Below the pieces are notes generated by a model that was not told the origin of the DNA, searched no databases, and worked only from the letters and a program-made list of their open reading frames with translations. A stretch of 64,000 nt of DNA from Aplectana chamaeleonis (taxonomy: Eukaryota; Nematoda; Chromadorea; Rhabditida; Cosmocercidae). Position numbers and translations under genes: made by a program. Below are positions 20,431-31,184 of the stretch, piece after piece. Position 1 is the stretch's first letter; every line of letters begins with the position of its first letter. Location of the stretch: positions 639,040-703,039 of the forward strand of contig JAPDOI010000376.1 in NCBI GenBank assembly GCA_029168955.1, written 5' to 3'.

Positions 20431-21600
20431 GGAGCCTCGCTAGCCATGTATGGGCTTTTGAGAGACTGTGAATGTTTCTTGGTCAACTCGGATACGCTCT
20501 TTCCAAATCTGTCCTTGGGTTTTGCTACGGACCTCAAGTTAACAGGTTATTACTGGTTAAAGTTACAACGTTGTAATTCACAGATTTTTGGAACTCTCGT
20601 GTATCGAGCGAGTGCTTCGTGATTTGAACAGTAGAGCAACAGTGACAAGAACAGGAATGTTACCCAAGCTTACAGAATCCGAGCGCTGCGGTTCCCATGA
20701 CGAAAATGGGCAGGGCTTGGCGGGCGCTCGTGTTGAGAATGCTTGCTGAAATGTGGCATTTTCAAACATTCAAAAAATCTTCTAAAAAACCCGAAACACA
20801 TTATAGGGCTCAATTTTCTTGTTGAAGAAGACACTGAATAACATTTTCAGCCCAAAATACGAAAAAAATTTCGTCCCCGAACACCAAAATTGCATGGGGA
20901 AATTGCATTTTATCATGGGGTACCCCTTCTCCTCTTTTTCGAAATTTTTTTTTCTAATTTTTTTTTCTCAGAATTGAACCAGGGCTATCTCGTTTGGAAC
21001 CCGGTCCGGAAAAACTCCTTCTTCTCGATCCACAGCCCGATTCAACGAAAACTGCTCGACATAGCCGCGGTGATAACCTTCATATAGCTACAATATACGA
21101 ATTTCAAGACAATAAGCCTTCTATTCAGCGCTGATGGCACATTTCAAAGAAGTGAACGGCACAGTTATGAGATTCACACACTGCAAAGTTGATGCAGGCT
21201 GGTTCCTGGCAATCCTTTTCACAGCAGTCGACAGTCTCGAGCTCGAAAGGATAATCTGCCAGACTGATAAAAGATCCGGGAAGGTGGTCAATGTATCCAG
21301 CTTTGTGCTGCGAGTACTTCAGGGAGTTGACGAACCGAGGAGCACAAAACATGTAGTAAACTTGCTATATAACCTCAAAAAGACATATGTCAATTAAGGG
21401 CTCTAGAAATAAAATACTGATAATAGAACAACCTTAAGGATGGTTTGATATCATAGAAGAAACTTTGAAAAGTACTCAATTTTTGAATGTTCTGATCATT
21501 TGTGAAGAACGCTGCAAAAATGAAGCAAATCAATCTTTTTGAAAACCCAGTCATAGAAAACACTGTTACATCAATTTTTACAAAAGTTCGCGAGCACATC
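20431..21600. other. No recognisable gene
   Basis: No coding motif. A stretch near 20830-20960 is A/T- and homopolymer-rich (GAAAAAAATTTCGTCCCC) like the hAT-type MITE interiors, but I could not find paired ends. Confidence 0.3.
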
Positions 21601-21674
21601 GTCAGTGACAGGAATCGAACCCCTGACCGCGTGCCTATAACCTCCGCTCGTTACGTGCTGCTCCATCCATTGAC
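21601..21674 (-). pseudogene. tRNA-like sequence, formal anticodon UAU
   Basis: A 74-nt minus-strand stretch with acceptor arms GTCAATG/CACTGAC (6 of 7 pairs), a B-box-like GGTTCGATTCC, and TTATAGG where an anticodon loop would be (formal anticodon UAU, Ile). The D loop lacks the usual GG, so a working tRNA is doubtful; a tRNA-derived repeat is more likely. Confidence 0.35.
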
Positions 21675-21829
21675 GGCAGTGGAGGGCGAAATAGCGGTGA
21701 AGACTTCGAGGCAATGACTCATCGCCATTAGCACAGACCTCCACTTCAGAGCTGTTTCTTTCTGGATATGGTGTGTTCAACATAAATATACCTACTAATG
21801 TTGCATGAATGGACGATTGTGTTTGGTTT

Positions 21830-22632
21830 TATCCAGAGGATGTCCACAAGTTCCTTTCTAGCTGGCCTATTTCATTTTCCGATACACCGAACCATTTGCC
21901 TTTTATTAAGCATTTTATTAAACAATTATTATTATTATTAAACATTAACCAATTTATTAAACAAGTAGCCCACATTATAGTTGGGCCGCTCACATATATT
22001 TGTAATCTCTCGTTCATGCGAGCAGAGGTTCCTGATAGGTGGCGTGTAGCCTTTGTAACTCCTATTCCGAAAAAGCCCCCTCATACTAACCCCGAAAACT
22101 TTAGGCCAGTAAGCATTACCTCTATTTTCAGTAGGTTGTTCGAGAAGATCCTTAAGGTGAGAATATGTAAGCATTTGAAGGACCACACAGAAATTTCGGA
22201 ATCCCAACATCGCTTTCAAAAGAAAAAGTCGACGGTGACGGCCATGTTGCAATCACTCAATGAATGGACCTCACATGTGGATGAGGGAAAAGAGGTTAAT
22301 GTCATCTATGTAGACTTTTCCAAGGTTTCGACAGGGTCTCTCATTCCAAACTCATGCTGAAGCTCGCCCAAGTTGGTATTCATCCTAAAATTATAGCATG
22401 GATAAGAGCCTTTTTAAGCAATAGGTCGTTTGTTGTTCGAGTTAATTCAACTTTTTCTGATCCCAAACCCGTTTGCAGTGGCATACCTCAGGGAGGAGTT
22501 TTATCTCCAATACTATTTAATATATATTTACTTACGAACTGCCACGACGAGTTACATTTGGTACGGTTAAATGCTCTGCTATTGCTTGATTTCAAAATTT
22601 CCTCTCCGATCCATACGGCAAGTGACAAGTAG
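21830..22632 (+). pseudogene. CR1-like LINE, 5' part of split copy
   Basis: RT pieces of a second LINE family: VPDRWRVAFVTPIPKK, NFRPVSITSIFSRLFEK, VIYVDFSK (motif A) and CSGIPQGGVLSPILFNIYL (motif B), across two frames with a frameshift near 22330. It is interrupted at 22632 by the insertion of PHD-LINE copy C and resumes at 26496. The style resembles CR1/Jockey-type RTs. The 5' ORF and endonuclease are absent. Confidence 0.75.
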
Positions 22633-23365
22633 CTGCCGAGATGTCGAACGTTAGTGCCGTGGAAGTGTGGAGGAAAGAAGATCGCCTCCGTGCAAACCGA
22701 CGTCAACCCCTCCGAGAAGAGGGTTTTTGTCGTGGGAGAGGTGCTGGTCTCCTGAGGATTTTACTACAAAGGGCCGGCGTCGAGAGGAATCCATGTCCAG
22801 CGCAGAAGCATCAATGTGCCACCTGCAGCAAGGATGTTAACTGGCATAAAACAAGTGTCCAGTTCTTCGGATGCCAGAGGTGGGTGCACTTCTCCTGTTC
22901 GGGCCTCAGTTCTGGGAGGCATCATGACTCATCCTTTCGTTGTGTTCTATGCTCTGCCCCCAACAACACTGATTCCTCAATTACGAACCGCCCCCTCTCC
23001 AATGTTCACACTAATATCAACGGCCTTCGCACCAAATTATCTAAACTCTCTCTATTAGCACGTTCTCATCACCTGGATGTTATCATGGTTCAAGAAACCA
23101 AGCTCTCTCCATCTGCCACTTATCCCCAACCTAACATTTCGGGCTACACCGCCTATCACATGCCGAGGTCAGCTCTTGGGGGCGGAGTGTCTACTTTCGT
23201 GCAATCTGCTTTACCTTCTCATATTATTCCTAATACTCCTAAGGACGGTACTCTTGAGTACGTTCCTGTCCACCTCCCCCTCAAAACCCCTTTACCTCTA
23301 TTTAACATCTATATTCCCCCTGTAAAATCTTGCCCCCCGTCTTATAATCCTATACCTCTCCTTAA

Positions 23366-23784
23366 CAGGGTTGATAAGACCGTTGCGACCGGTGATCAAA
23401 ATTTTACGACCCCCCCTGTTGACCAAAATTTTTACGAACCCCCTCCCTGGGATGAAGAAATTTTCACGACCGAAATCGTGGCTTATCGTCGGCTAAAAAA
23501 CTTAGGATTTTAAATACATGTAATAGCGAAAATAATACGTAAATATGAACAATATATAAATAATATGTCCCCCGAATCTACAATGAAGCACGCGAAATGA
23601 GAATAATTACTTCAAAATGCAGTAGAATAGTGCCGATGTGGATATGAATATGTTATTCATATCCACATCGACACTTTTTTTCCAAAATTTTTACGAGCCC
23701 CCCTCTAAGTTTCTTTTTTTTTCGAAATTTTCCGAAATTTTTACGACCCCCCGTTGCGACCGGTCGCAAGCCTGCCCAACCCTG
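23366..23784. mobile_element. hAT-type non-autonomous element in LINE copy C
   Basis: Exact 8-bp duplication CTCCTTAA (23358-23365, 23785-23792), with ends CAGGGTTG and CAACCCTG. CGACCGGT follows at both ends. The 8-bp duplication and a CAG(G)G start are hAT hallmarks. The 419-bp interior is rich in ATTTTTACGACCCCC phrases and has a hairpin (23636-23672). No transposase. Confidence 0.8.
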
Positions 23785-23814
23785 CTCCTTAAGCAGTTGC
23801 ACGACTGCTCATTC

Positions 23815-24486
23815 TCTCCCTCAGCTGTCTTTGCGGGTGACTTCAATGCTCACACGTTCTGTTCTGCTCTTGACTCTGACGCCAGAGGGGAAGATGTCGA
23901 AGAATGGGCTGAGGAGTGTGACCTGGTTATGCTCAACGATGACCAGCCCACTCGTCTCCCTGCCAACGGCCGACCTTCTAGCCCAGATATCTCTCTTGTG
24001 TCTTCCAATCTTTCTAATGCTTGCACGTGGTCCACATCCACAACTCTCTCCAGTGATCACATTCCCGTCTTTGTCTATATTGATCTCTCTGACTCTCTTG
24101 CCCCTTACTCTGGTTTTCGTCATCGTACTTATCTTAACCTAGGCCTAGCAGACTGGACCCTGTTCAGAGATGTTGCACTCCGCCATGCGGTCGACTACCC
24201 ATGGAATGGTGATGTGCATCAGAAGGAGCGCCATCTAACAAGTGCCATCCGCAAGGCCATGAGAGCAGCAATTCCTGAGGGTCGTGTCAAGACCTTTTTT
24301 CCAAATGTCAGTAGGGAAATACTGCAGAATATAAGAATCAGAGATGAGAAGAGAGCCGCAGACCATCTAGACCCGGAGAATGCTGTTCTGGATAATGAGA
24401 TCAAGAAGGATCTGGATAAGAACAAGAAGGAGTGCTGGGAGAAGTTCACTGAAAAGCTGAATTCCAAGGCTGACGGAACTACGACG
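23815..24486 (+). pseudogene. Copy C endonuclease C-terminus and linker
   Basis: Open frame with SAVFAGDFNAHTFCS (catalytic GDFN-type motif), VMLNDDQPTRLP, RPSSPDISLVS and SSDHIPVFVYIDLS (the SDH motif of EEP endonucleases), followed by an alpha-helical, charged linker toward the RT that ends at TAG 24487. The EEP nuclease nicks target DNA so that its 3' end can prime reverse transcription. The catalytic motifs are intact in this segment, but the upstream half is cut off by the hAT insertion. Confidence 0.75.
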
Positions 24487-24492
24487 TAGAAA

Positions 24493-25914
24493 GTGTTGAG
24501 GAAAATTTCCGGCAAGTCCGCTCCCTCGATGAGCTCCGCTATTGAGTTCGAGGAGAACGTCTTCAAATCAGGGAAAGCGGCTGCTTATGCGCTCGGCACG
24601 AATTTCTTCATCACGCGTGCCAAGCGAGGCGTTCGAAACAGAGTCACGGTTAGAGAGCTGAGCCGGTTGCCGCCCATGAACGCTTCTGAGGCCTTTACTC
24701 TCACCCAAGTAGAGAATGCTATCAAAGAAATGAGGAATTCGAAGGCTATCGGACCTGACGGTATCTCCCCAGCCATCCTGAAGAAGCTTCCCATGGAACA
24801 TCTACCGATGCTAGCAGATATTTTTAACACTTCTTTCCGGACCTGCATTCTACCCCAAGCTTGGAAGACAGCTAATGTGATACCGTTGCCAGAGCCAGGC
24901 AAGTCCCAAAGCACGGCAAAAGGCTTTCGACCTATTAACCTTTTATCTCCCGCCAAATCAGCTGAAAAGTTGATCGTGAGGTAACTGGCTGATCAAAATG
25001 AGCGACAGCAGCATCAGCATCGGTTCAGGAAACTTCACTCTACTACTACTGCTCTATTGGAGATCGTGAGCTTTGCGGTCGACGGAATCAACATGAGAAA
25101 GCCGCTAAGAACGGTGGCCGTCGCCCTCGACCTGACCGAAGCGTTTGACTCTGTTAACTTGGGACTGCTATCCGACAAACTGTTGAAGTCCTCGCTGCCA
25201 TCCTGGCAGAAGCGATGGATTGCAGCGTTTACTAAAGGCCGCCGGGCTAAGGTTCAGTTCCAGAATCACGTATCCGATAGCATTCCAATAGCAGCCGGTG
25301 TTCCGCAGGAATGAGTGTTATCTCCTACCCTATTCAGCCTGTATCTTGAGGATCTACCCGAGCCACCACTGGATATAAAGATTGTCTTGTACGCCGACGA
25401 CATCACCATCATGTGCCAGGACCGTGACCTGCAAGTAGCCGCTAACAAGATCAGCGCCTATCTCGTCGAGTTGAAGCTTTTCCTCGATAATATGATGCTC
25501 ACAGTCTCTGCTGCAAAGTCTTCTGTATCAGTGTTCACAACAAGCATCAAGGAACACAGTGCCCACCCAGATGTCAGATGGGATGGTAACCGTTTGCCAG
25601 CAGTAAGATTCCCCAAGCTGCTTGGTCTTATTCTCGATCCGTCACTGAAGTTCCACAAAAACGCGGAACAGAAACAGACAGTCGTCAAGGCAAAGCTTAA
25701 TATTCTGAGAGCTCTCGGAGGAACATCACGGGGAAGCAGCCGAGAGACTATACTGAGAACCTACAGAGCAATACTTCAGCCGGCTCTGGAATATGCGGCA
25801 CCAGTGTGGCAGCACCTGGTGTCAGACAGCTCCTGGAATAAGCTGCAGCGTGTACAGAATGCTGCGCTTAGAATTGCTACCGGTTGTGCAAGGAGCCCCC
25901 CAATATAGAACATC
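24493..25914 (+). pseudogene. Copy C reverse transcriptase
   Basis: Frames 24493-24984, 25057-25314 and 25315-25908 hold a nearly whole RT: KAIGPDGISPAILKKLP, IPLPEPGKS, GFRPINLLSP, then VALDLTEAFDSVNLG (motif A), AAGVPQ with a one-base slip, MLSPTLFSLYLEDLP (motif B continuation) and LYADDITIM (motif C). The thumb has LLGLILDPSLKFHKN and ALEYAAPVWQHLV. Three small lesions break it. It is the best template for the family's RT. Confidence 0.8.
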
Positions 25915-26440
25915 TTCACGCGGAGGCCTGCATATTGCCAGTCAAGAAGCATTGTGAACTCCAGGCACAGCAGATGTATATTAATGTTCTGAGACAGCCG
26001 AGTCATCCGGAAAAGAGAATTATGAAGCCCATTAGAAAGAGGTCGATTAGGACGCCGTTTGCAGATGCTCCTCGTAAAGTTGATGTACAGAGATGGGCCG
26101 ACTCCAACATGGAAAGGCTTCGTCTTCTGCGTGAGGAGCACACCCACTTTGTTCGAGGATATCTGGAGAAGGCGGCTGTGAACCCTATCTTAGGAGCAGT
26201 GCCGCCTCGGGTTTGCGAGTCCGAGTCTCAACTCGGCAGGCGAGCCAGATGTGCTCTTGCCTCGCTGCGCTGTGGTCACTCTATTCTGCTCGTCTTACGT
26301 CAACTAGATCGACAGCAGCCGACCAGGCCCATGCTCGGACTGCGGTGCTCCCGGACACGACACGGCGCACTTGTTCATGTGCCCGAAGAGACCTACCTCC
26401 TTAACAACAATGGACCTTTGGACGAATCCTGTGAAGGCCG
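25900..26440 (+). pseudogene. Copy C C-terminal domain
   Basis: Follows the RT: ILPVKKHCELQAQQMYINVL, RTPFADAPRKVDVQRWADSN and LGRRARCALASLRCGHS. The zinc-knuckle CPDCG...GH...HLF.CP of other copies is out of frame here (about 26320-26390). It continues to GRPVPQPMTKTTLRLQKK, then the AAG tail. Confidence 0.65.
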
Positions 26441-26495
26441 CCCAGTTCCTCAGCCTATGACAAAAACCACTTTGAGGCTGCAGAAGAAGAAGAAG

Positions 26496-27395
26496 TACTT
26501 GCAAATCGCATTGGATAAGGTTGTAAGTTGGTCTAAAGACTGGAGCATGTTGCTTTCAAAAGAAAAAACTAAAGTCCTGCACATTGAAAACAATAGTTCA
26601 GGTGATGTTTATACCGTTGATGGTCAGCAGCTCCAGGCTGTCGATGAGATAATGGATGAGATAATTTGGTTTCCTGATACGCAGCGATCTCACCTTTGAT
26701 GCTCAGTCTGCTAAGGCAGTGTCCAGAGCTAGTAAAATTATGTATAGCATGTTCAGAGCTCTGTCCAGCAACAGCGAAAGGGTGCTTCTTAATGCTTACA
26801 AAACGTATGTTAGACCACACCTTGAGTATGGAACTGTAATTTTCAACCCCCACAAGGTCTCGACCACGGGTGCGTTGGGAAAACTCCAAAATAGGTTCAC
26901 ACGCAAGGTGATGATCCGGGTCAGGAGTCTCAGCTATAGAGAAATGCCGTGCAGCTTTGCTAGTAATAAGGAGCTACAACTTGAATCTCTGACCTGCAGA
27001 AGGAAAAGGTTCGATCTTCTGATGGTTTATAAGATCTTGTATGGCCTTGTGGGACTCAAGCCAAACGATTTCCTCCAACTCAGGGCATCTACCACAAGAG
27101 GCAGCAGTTTTAAGCTCGTCCGCAACATAGCCAGGAGGAGTTTGAGGCACCACTTCTTTGTTACTAGAGCAGGAAGTGACATTGAAAAGTTACTCACAAG
27201 GGGCAACCTCCCTACAACTCTTTCGGCGTTCAAACGTAGCTTGGATCAGTGCTTGATGACCGAGGATGATTGAGCCTGTTTCAATTCATATTGCTACTGT
27301 ATCCGTTTCCTGTTTTTTATATTCAGTGTTTTTCATTTGTTTTCCTATGTAACTCTATTATGCAGGCATGACCTGTAATAAACAAATACAAATGA
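26496..27395 (+). pseudogene. CR1-like LINE, 3' part of split copy
   Basis: Continues the element broken at 22632: KVVSWSKDWSMLLSKEKTK, then AYKTYVRPHLEYGTVIFNP and KLQNRFTRKVM (184-residue frame 26719-27273), ending QCLMTEDD and a 3' UTR with AATAAACAAATACAAATG. The junction reads GACAAG|TACTTGC once copy C is removed. Confidence 0.75.
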
Positions 27396-28139
27396 AATGG
27401 TAAAATAACCTTCAAATTGAAAGCGAAATAGCAGATTACAAGGCAGTAGCTTTAACGAGTAATAACTTGTTAATTTGATATCCGTAGCAATATCCGATTA
27501 CATAATCGGAAAGAGCGTGTCCGAATTGACCGGGAAAAACTGACAGTTTTTAAAAAGCCGATACATGACTAGCGAGGTTCCCTAGCAAGCTCGAGCGAAG
27601 AAACTGCAAGTTCCTGCCATCTATGTTGGCATTGAGAGGAACCCAGGGCCGCGAAAGACTCCGCGATATCCCTGTTGTCACTGTGGATTATCGGCTCAAC
27701 ACGCTAGCGTTCAGTGCGGTGGTTGCCTTGGCTGGGTACACCTCAAATGTTCGGAGTTAGCTAGCTATAGTGACTACACTGATGCTTATTGTTGTATATC
27801 TTGCCGTAATTCTCCCCTAGTGCTCCTCAGTCTGGACATTTTCCAACTTAACACTAATGGCCTGCGTGCCAAACTTGTTGAACTGACATTGTACATTGAT
27901 CGCTTTCGTTCTAATGTCATCCTCTTGCAGGAGACAAAACTTCAACAAATTCAAAAAGAAATCCTCTTCCCTCCCCCGCCTCAACGGTTACACGTCTTAC
28001 CACCTCCCCCGTACTTCTCATGGTGGTGGCGTCTCTACTTTTGTAAAATCTTCTATTCCCTCACACCTCATTGCGCTCCCCGCTGATAATGTTGTTGAGT
28101 GTATCGGTGTCCATATTGTATTGCAAAGTTGCCCATTAG

Positions 28140-28583
28140 ATGTTGTTAATGTTTATATTCCCCCAACCACCTCTTGTCCCAATTCATTTGATCCTACACC
28201 ATTTTTGCTTACTGTACTCTTCCCTCCCATCGTCCTCAGTTATTATGGCTGGTGATTTTAATGCACACTCATCGTCCTGGTTCTCCTCTCTAGGTCTCGA
28301 TGATAGAGGCGAACTACTTGAGCAGTTTGCGGATGATTGTGATCTTGTTGCTATTAATGAGGACGCCCCTACTCGTCTCCCGAGCACGGGCAGGCCCTCT
28401 TCGCCAGATGTTACTTTCGTCTCCTCCTCTCTGGCTGTATGTTGTAACTGGTCCACTGCTGTTGTCATGGCCAGCGATCATGTACCAATATGTGCATCAC
28501 TAGATTTGTCTCTTAATAGTCATCTGGCACCCTTCTCAGGCTCAGGTAGCACATTGTATACTAATTATCGTAAGGCTAATTGA
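28140..28583 (+). pseudogene. Copy D endonuclease, C-terminal half
   Basis: 147-residue frame with IMAGDFNAHSSSWFSSL, EDAPTRLPSTGRPSSPDVTF and MASDHVPICASLDLS, the GDFN and SDH motifs of EEP endonucleases. The N-terminal half lies in frames 27820-28086 and 27896-28255, separated by a one-base slip. Confidence 0.7.
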
Positions 28584-29261
28584 GTCGTGTTCAAAGAGGT
28601 GTTACTCGGTCGGGTAGCCAACTATCCGCTCAACGGCTCTATACACGAGAAAGATAAGTTCGCCGTTGATGCCATATGCAATGCCTCTAGAACAGCCATT
28701 CCTACAGGACGAGTGAGAACGTTTCACCCTAACGTTCCGAAGGAAGTTCTGGAGCTGATCGAACTACGAGATGAGAAGCGTCGAGCCAACCCTGCTGACT
28801 CGAGCATTTAGCAACTCTCTGACGAGATCACCAACTTGCTCAACAATCACAAGCAAAAGCGATGGCAGGAGTTTACTAAGTCCATTAACTTCAAAACTGA
28901 CACCAAGAAAACATGGAGCGTTCTCAAGAAGCTTTCAGGAAAGAGAATGTCAACGGACCGTAACATGCTGGAGTTCCCTTCAGGTAGATACGAGTCTGGA
29001 TATGGTGCTGCCTGTCGGCTTGGGAAACTCTTTGCCTCGGTGACGTCGCTCCGTGATCGTTCTCATAGAAGAACTCTCCGGTCCATAAGGAAACTCAGTC
29101 GTCACGATACACCTGCAATAACTCCCTCTACTATGTCAACCCTCCTTGAAGAACTCCAGGGCTGAGGGACCCGACGGCATCTCAGCTATCCATCTGAAGC
29201 ATCGGCCAGACCAATTCCTCGAGTTACTAAGCGATCTGTCTACTCGTCGTTCAGTACCGGT

Positions 29262-30644
29262 GTGATTCCCGCAAGGTGGAAGCAAGCCATCGTCCTACCG
29301 ATCCCGAGGCCAGGAAAGCCTGAGGACAAGGCAACCTCTCATCGACCCATTTCCCTATTGTCCCCCATTGCTAAGTTAGCGGAGAAGATCATCTGTCCGC
29401 ATCTACAAACCGCACTCCTACATAATGTGCATCAACATGGCTTCAAGAAGGCTCACTCCACTATTACCGCACTCACGTCGATTACGGAACACATAATTGC
29501 CGGTTTCAATAGCAAAACTCCTGCTGGTAGAAGCCTGGTCGTCGCAGTTGATCTGACAGCCGCTTTTGACACTGTCAGCACTTCCTTGCTGTCTGAGTCG
29601 ATTCGCTCTATACGTGTGACGTTCGACGGACACTTGTCGAAGTTTGTTCCCTTGAAGGCAGGCGTTCCCCAAGGTGGAGTATTGTCGCCAAGCCTATTCT
29701 CTCTGTATCTGTCCGATATTCCGAAGCCATCGCCCAACACCCACTTATGTCTGTATGCGGATGACATCACTATTGTGTGTACTGACCCTGTTATTGACCG
29801 CGCCACTGCAGAGATGAACAAATACCTCAGCAGTCTGGCCGTATTCTTGGAATCAAAACAGTTAAAGGTCTCGCCTACGAAGTCCAGCGTTACTCTGTGC
29901 ACTACAGCCACGGCTGAACACAAACTGCATCCCCAGGTTCTCTGGGAAGGAAATCTGCTGCCTCTATATAAACACCCTTGTCTACTCGGTGTATTCCTGG
30001 ACCCTTCATTGCGATTCCATAAAAACTCACGTATTCGAGCTGCTGCGGATAATGCGCGTAACAACATACTCCGCGCTCTGGCTGGCACTACATGGGGTAG
30101 CTCAAAGGAAGTCTTGCGCGTCACGTACAAGTCGATGATACAGCCCGTACTGGAATATGGAGCCCCAGTCTGGTCAAGGCACTTGACGGAAACGTCCTGG
30201 AACAAACTTCAGCGAACACAAAACGCTGCCCTACGTGTCATCACTGGATGCCCCAAGTCCACTCCTTTATCCCACCTACATCAAGAATGTACACTACTTC
30301 CTGTAAAGCAGCATTGCCAACTGCAGACAAAACAGTTCCATATTGGCATAGTCAGGAATGTCGCTCACCCCAACTATCACTTGCTATCATCCAACCCCCC
30401 TCATTCCAGCAACATCCGTGCACCGTTGTATGATGCTGTCTCTGTCAATGACCGTCAACGTTGGGCGACCTCAGAGCTCAACCGGAAGAGGCTCCTGCAG
30501 ATGGAGCACACCAGATTCGTCAATGAACACCTTTCCTGCGCCCCTCCCAATTCTATACTCGACGGTGTACCGCCCAGTGTCGATGAAAGTAAGATGGATC
30601 TACCAAGACGCTCCCGAGTAATTTTGGCTGGTCTGCGCTGTTGA
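29262..30644 (+). CDS. Copy D reverse transcriptase ORF, 460 residues
   Basis: The longest open frame of the window. It begins after the first palm motif (IPARWKQAIVLPIPRPGKP), then SHRPISLLSPIAKLAEK, AVDLTAAFDTVSTSLL (motif A), LKAGVPQGGVLSPSLFSLYL (motif B), LCLYADDITIV (motif C), GVFLDPSLRFHKNS and VLEYGAPVWSRHL, and runs to PRRSRVILAGLRC. Between motifs A and B about 20 residues (the WQKRWI...KGRR region of copies B and C) are missing, so activity is unlikely despite the open frame. The true start is upstream, in another frame (GTRQHLS near 29165). It may be a recently inserted copy. Confidence 0.75.
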   Translation: MIPARWKQAIVLPIPRPGKPEDKATSHRPISLLSPIAKLAEKIICPHLQTALLHNVHQHGFKKAHSTITALTSITEHIIAGFNSKTPAGRSLVVAVDLTAAFDTVSTSLLSESIRSIRVTFDGHLSKFVPLKAGVPQGGVLSPSLFSLYLSDIPKPSPNTHLCLYADDITIVCTDPVIDRATAEMNKYLSSLAVFLESKQLKVSPTKSSVTLCTTATAEHKLHPQVLWEGNLLPLYKHPCLLGVFLDPSLRFHKNSRIRAAADNARNNILRALAGTTWGSSKEVLRVTYKSMIQPVLEYGAPVWSRHLTETSWNKLQRTQNAALRVITGCPKSTPLSHLHQECTLLPVKQHCQLQTKQFHIGIVRNVAHPNYHLLSSNPPHSSNIRAPLYDAVSVNDRQRWATSELNRKRLLQMEHTRFVNEHLSCAPPNSILDGVPPSVDESKMDLPRRSRVILAGLRC

Positions 30645-30944
30645 CATTCCTCATTCCTTAAGGCCTATGTCCATAGGATCGATCCATCGGTCCCCGAAGT
30701 ATGTCCTGACTGCCACGGCACAGGGCATGATTCATTACATTTATTTCCATGCCCAGCTCGACCAACTTCACTGACAGCTCTGGATATGTGGAAAAAGCCG
30801 TGCGATGTGGCCGCCTTCCTGCGCCTATGAGAAGATGCTCGTTGTGGCCGATAAGAAGAAGATCTATGTTGGTTTCAAAACTGTTGACAGCCGGTATTAC
30901 ATTTTACATTTATTGCTCTTGCTCGCATCGGTACAATAAAGATT

Positions 30945-31120
30945 GAACTGCGTATGCGAAGAGATCAGCAGTTTTCTTTGCGATGTGGCATCTCTTGTTC
31001 TTCTTCCTCTGAATTTCACTACGTCATCTAACCACCGTGTTCTCGGTCTCCCGTGGTTCCTTTTTCCATCTGGTATCCAGTCGATACATATACGAAGCAA
31101 CGACTCTTCCGCTGTAGACG
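30945..31120 (-). pseudogene. RTE-type LINE 3' fragment
   Basis: Minus-strand residues RICIDWIPDGKRNHGRPRTR and WLDDVVKF match the typical C-terminus of RTE/RT-type LINEs (GRPxTRWxDD). Only the last ~55 codons remain, between copies D and E. Confidence 0.6.
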
Positions 31121-31184
31121 AGTCTTTTGGCGAACAACCACTCCCCCCCCTGAGTGGATCCAGTCTTTCAGCCCTGTCCGTTGT

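Larger units (their letters stand above)
22633..26495 (+). mobile_element. PHD-finger LINE, copy C, best-preserved of its subfamily
   Basis: It starts with the family leader (GCTGCCGAGATGTCGAACG) and ends with GGCTGCAGAAGAAGAAGAAG, which defines both ends of a nearly complete element (about 3.4 kb without its insert). Domains: RNPCP, zinc finger CATC/CFGC/HFSC/CVLC (about 22815-22965), endonuclease INGLRTKLS...VQETKLSPS...GGGVSTF, with AVFAGDFNAH and SSDHIPVF past the insert, RT (about 24690-25910) and C-terminal domain. Breaks: hAT MITE 23366-23784, stop at 24487, TAACTGG near 24983, frameshift near 25314, stop near 25906. It sits inside a CR1-like LINE, so it is younger than that copy. Confidence 0.85.
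27590..30870 (+). mobile_element. PHD-finger LINE, diverged subfamily (copy D)
   Basis: A different but related lineage: IERNPGPRKTPRYPCCHCG, zinc finger CCHC/CGGC/WVHLKC/CCISC (about 27675-27810), endonuclease LNTNGLRAKL...LLQETKLQ...GGGVSTFVKSS...AGDFNAHSSS, linker, a long RT ORF, and a C-terminal knuckle (CPDCHG, about 30700). It ends in GATAAGAAGAAGATC. Damage is light: a few frameshifts (about 27960, 28230, 28582, 28809, 29165) and a short RT deletion. It stands beside copy C but is clearly separate from it in sequence. Confidence 0.8.

Noticed and set aside
22639..26440. Idea that the PHD-finger/endonuclease ORF is a host gene
   Set aside because: Downstream RT, the shared 3' AAG tail and multiple copies show that it is a LINE.
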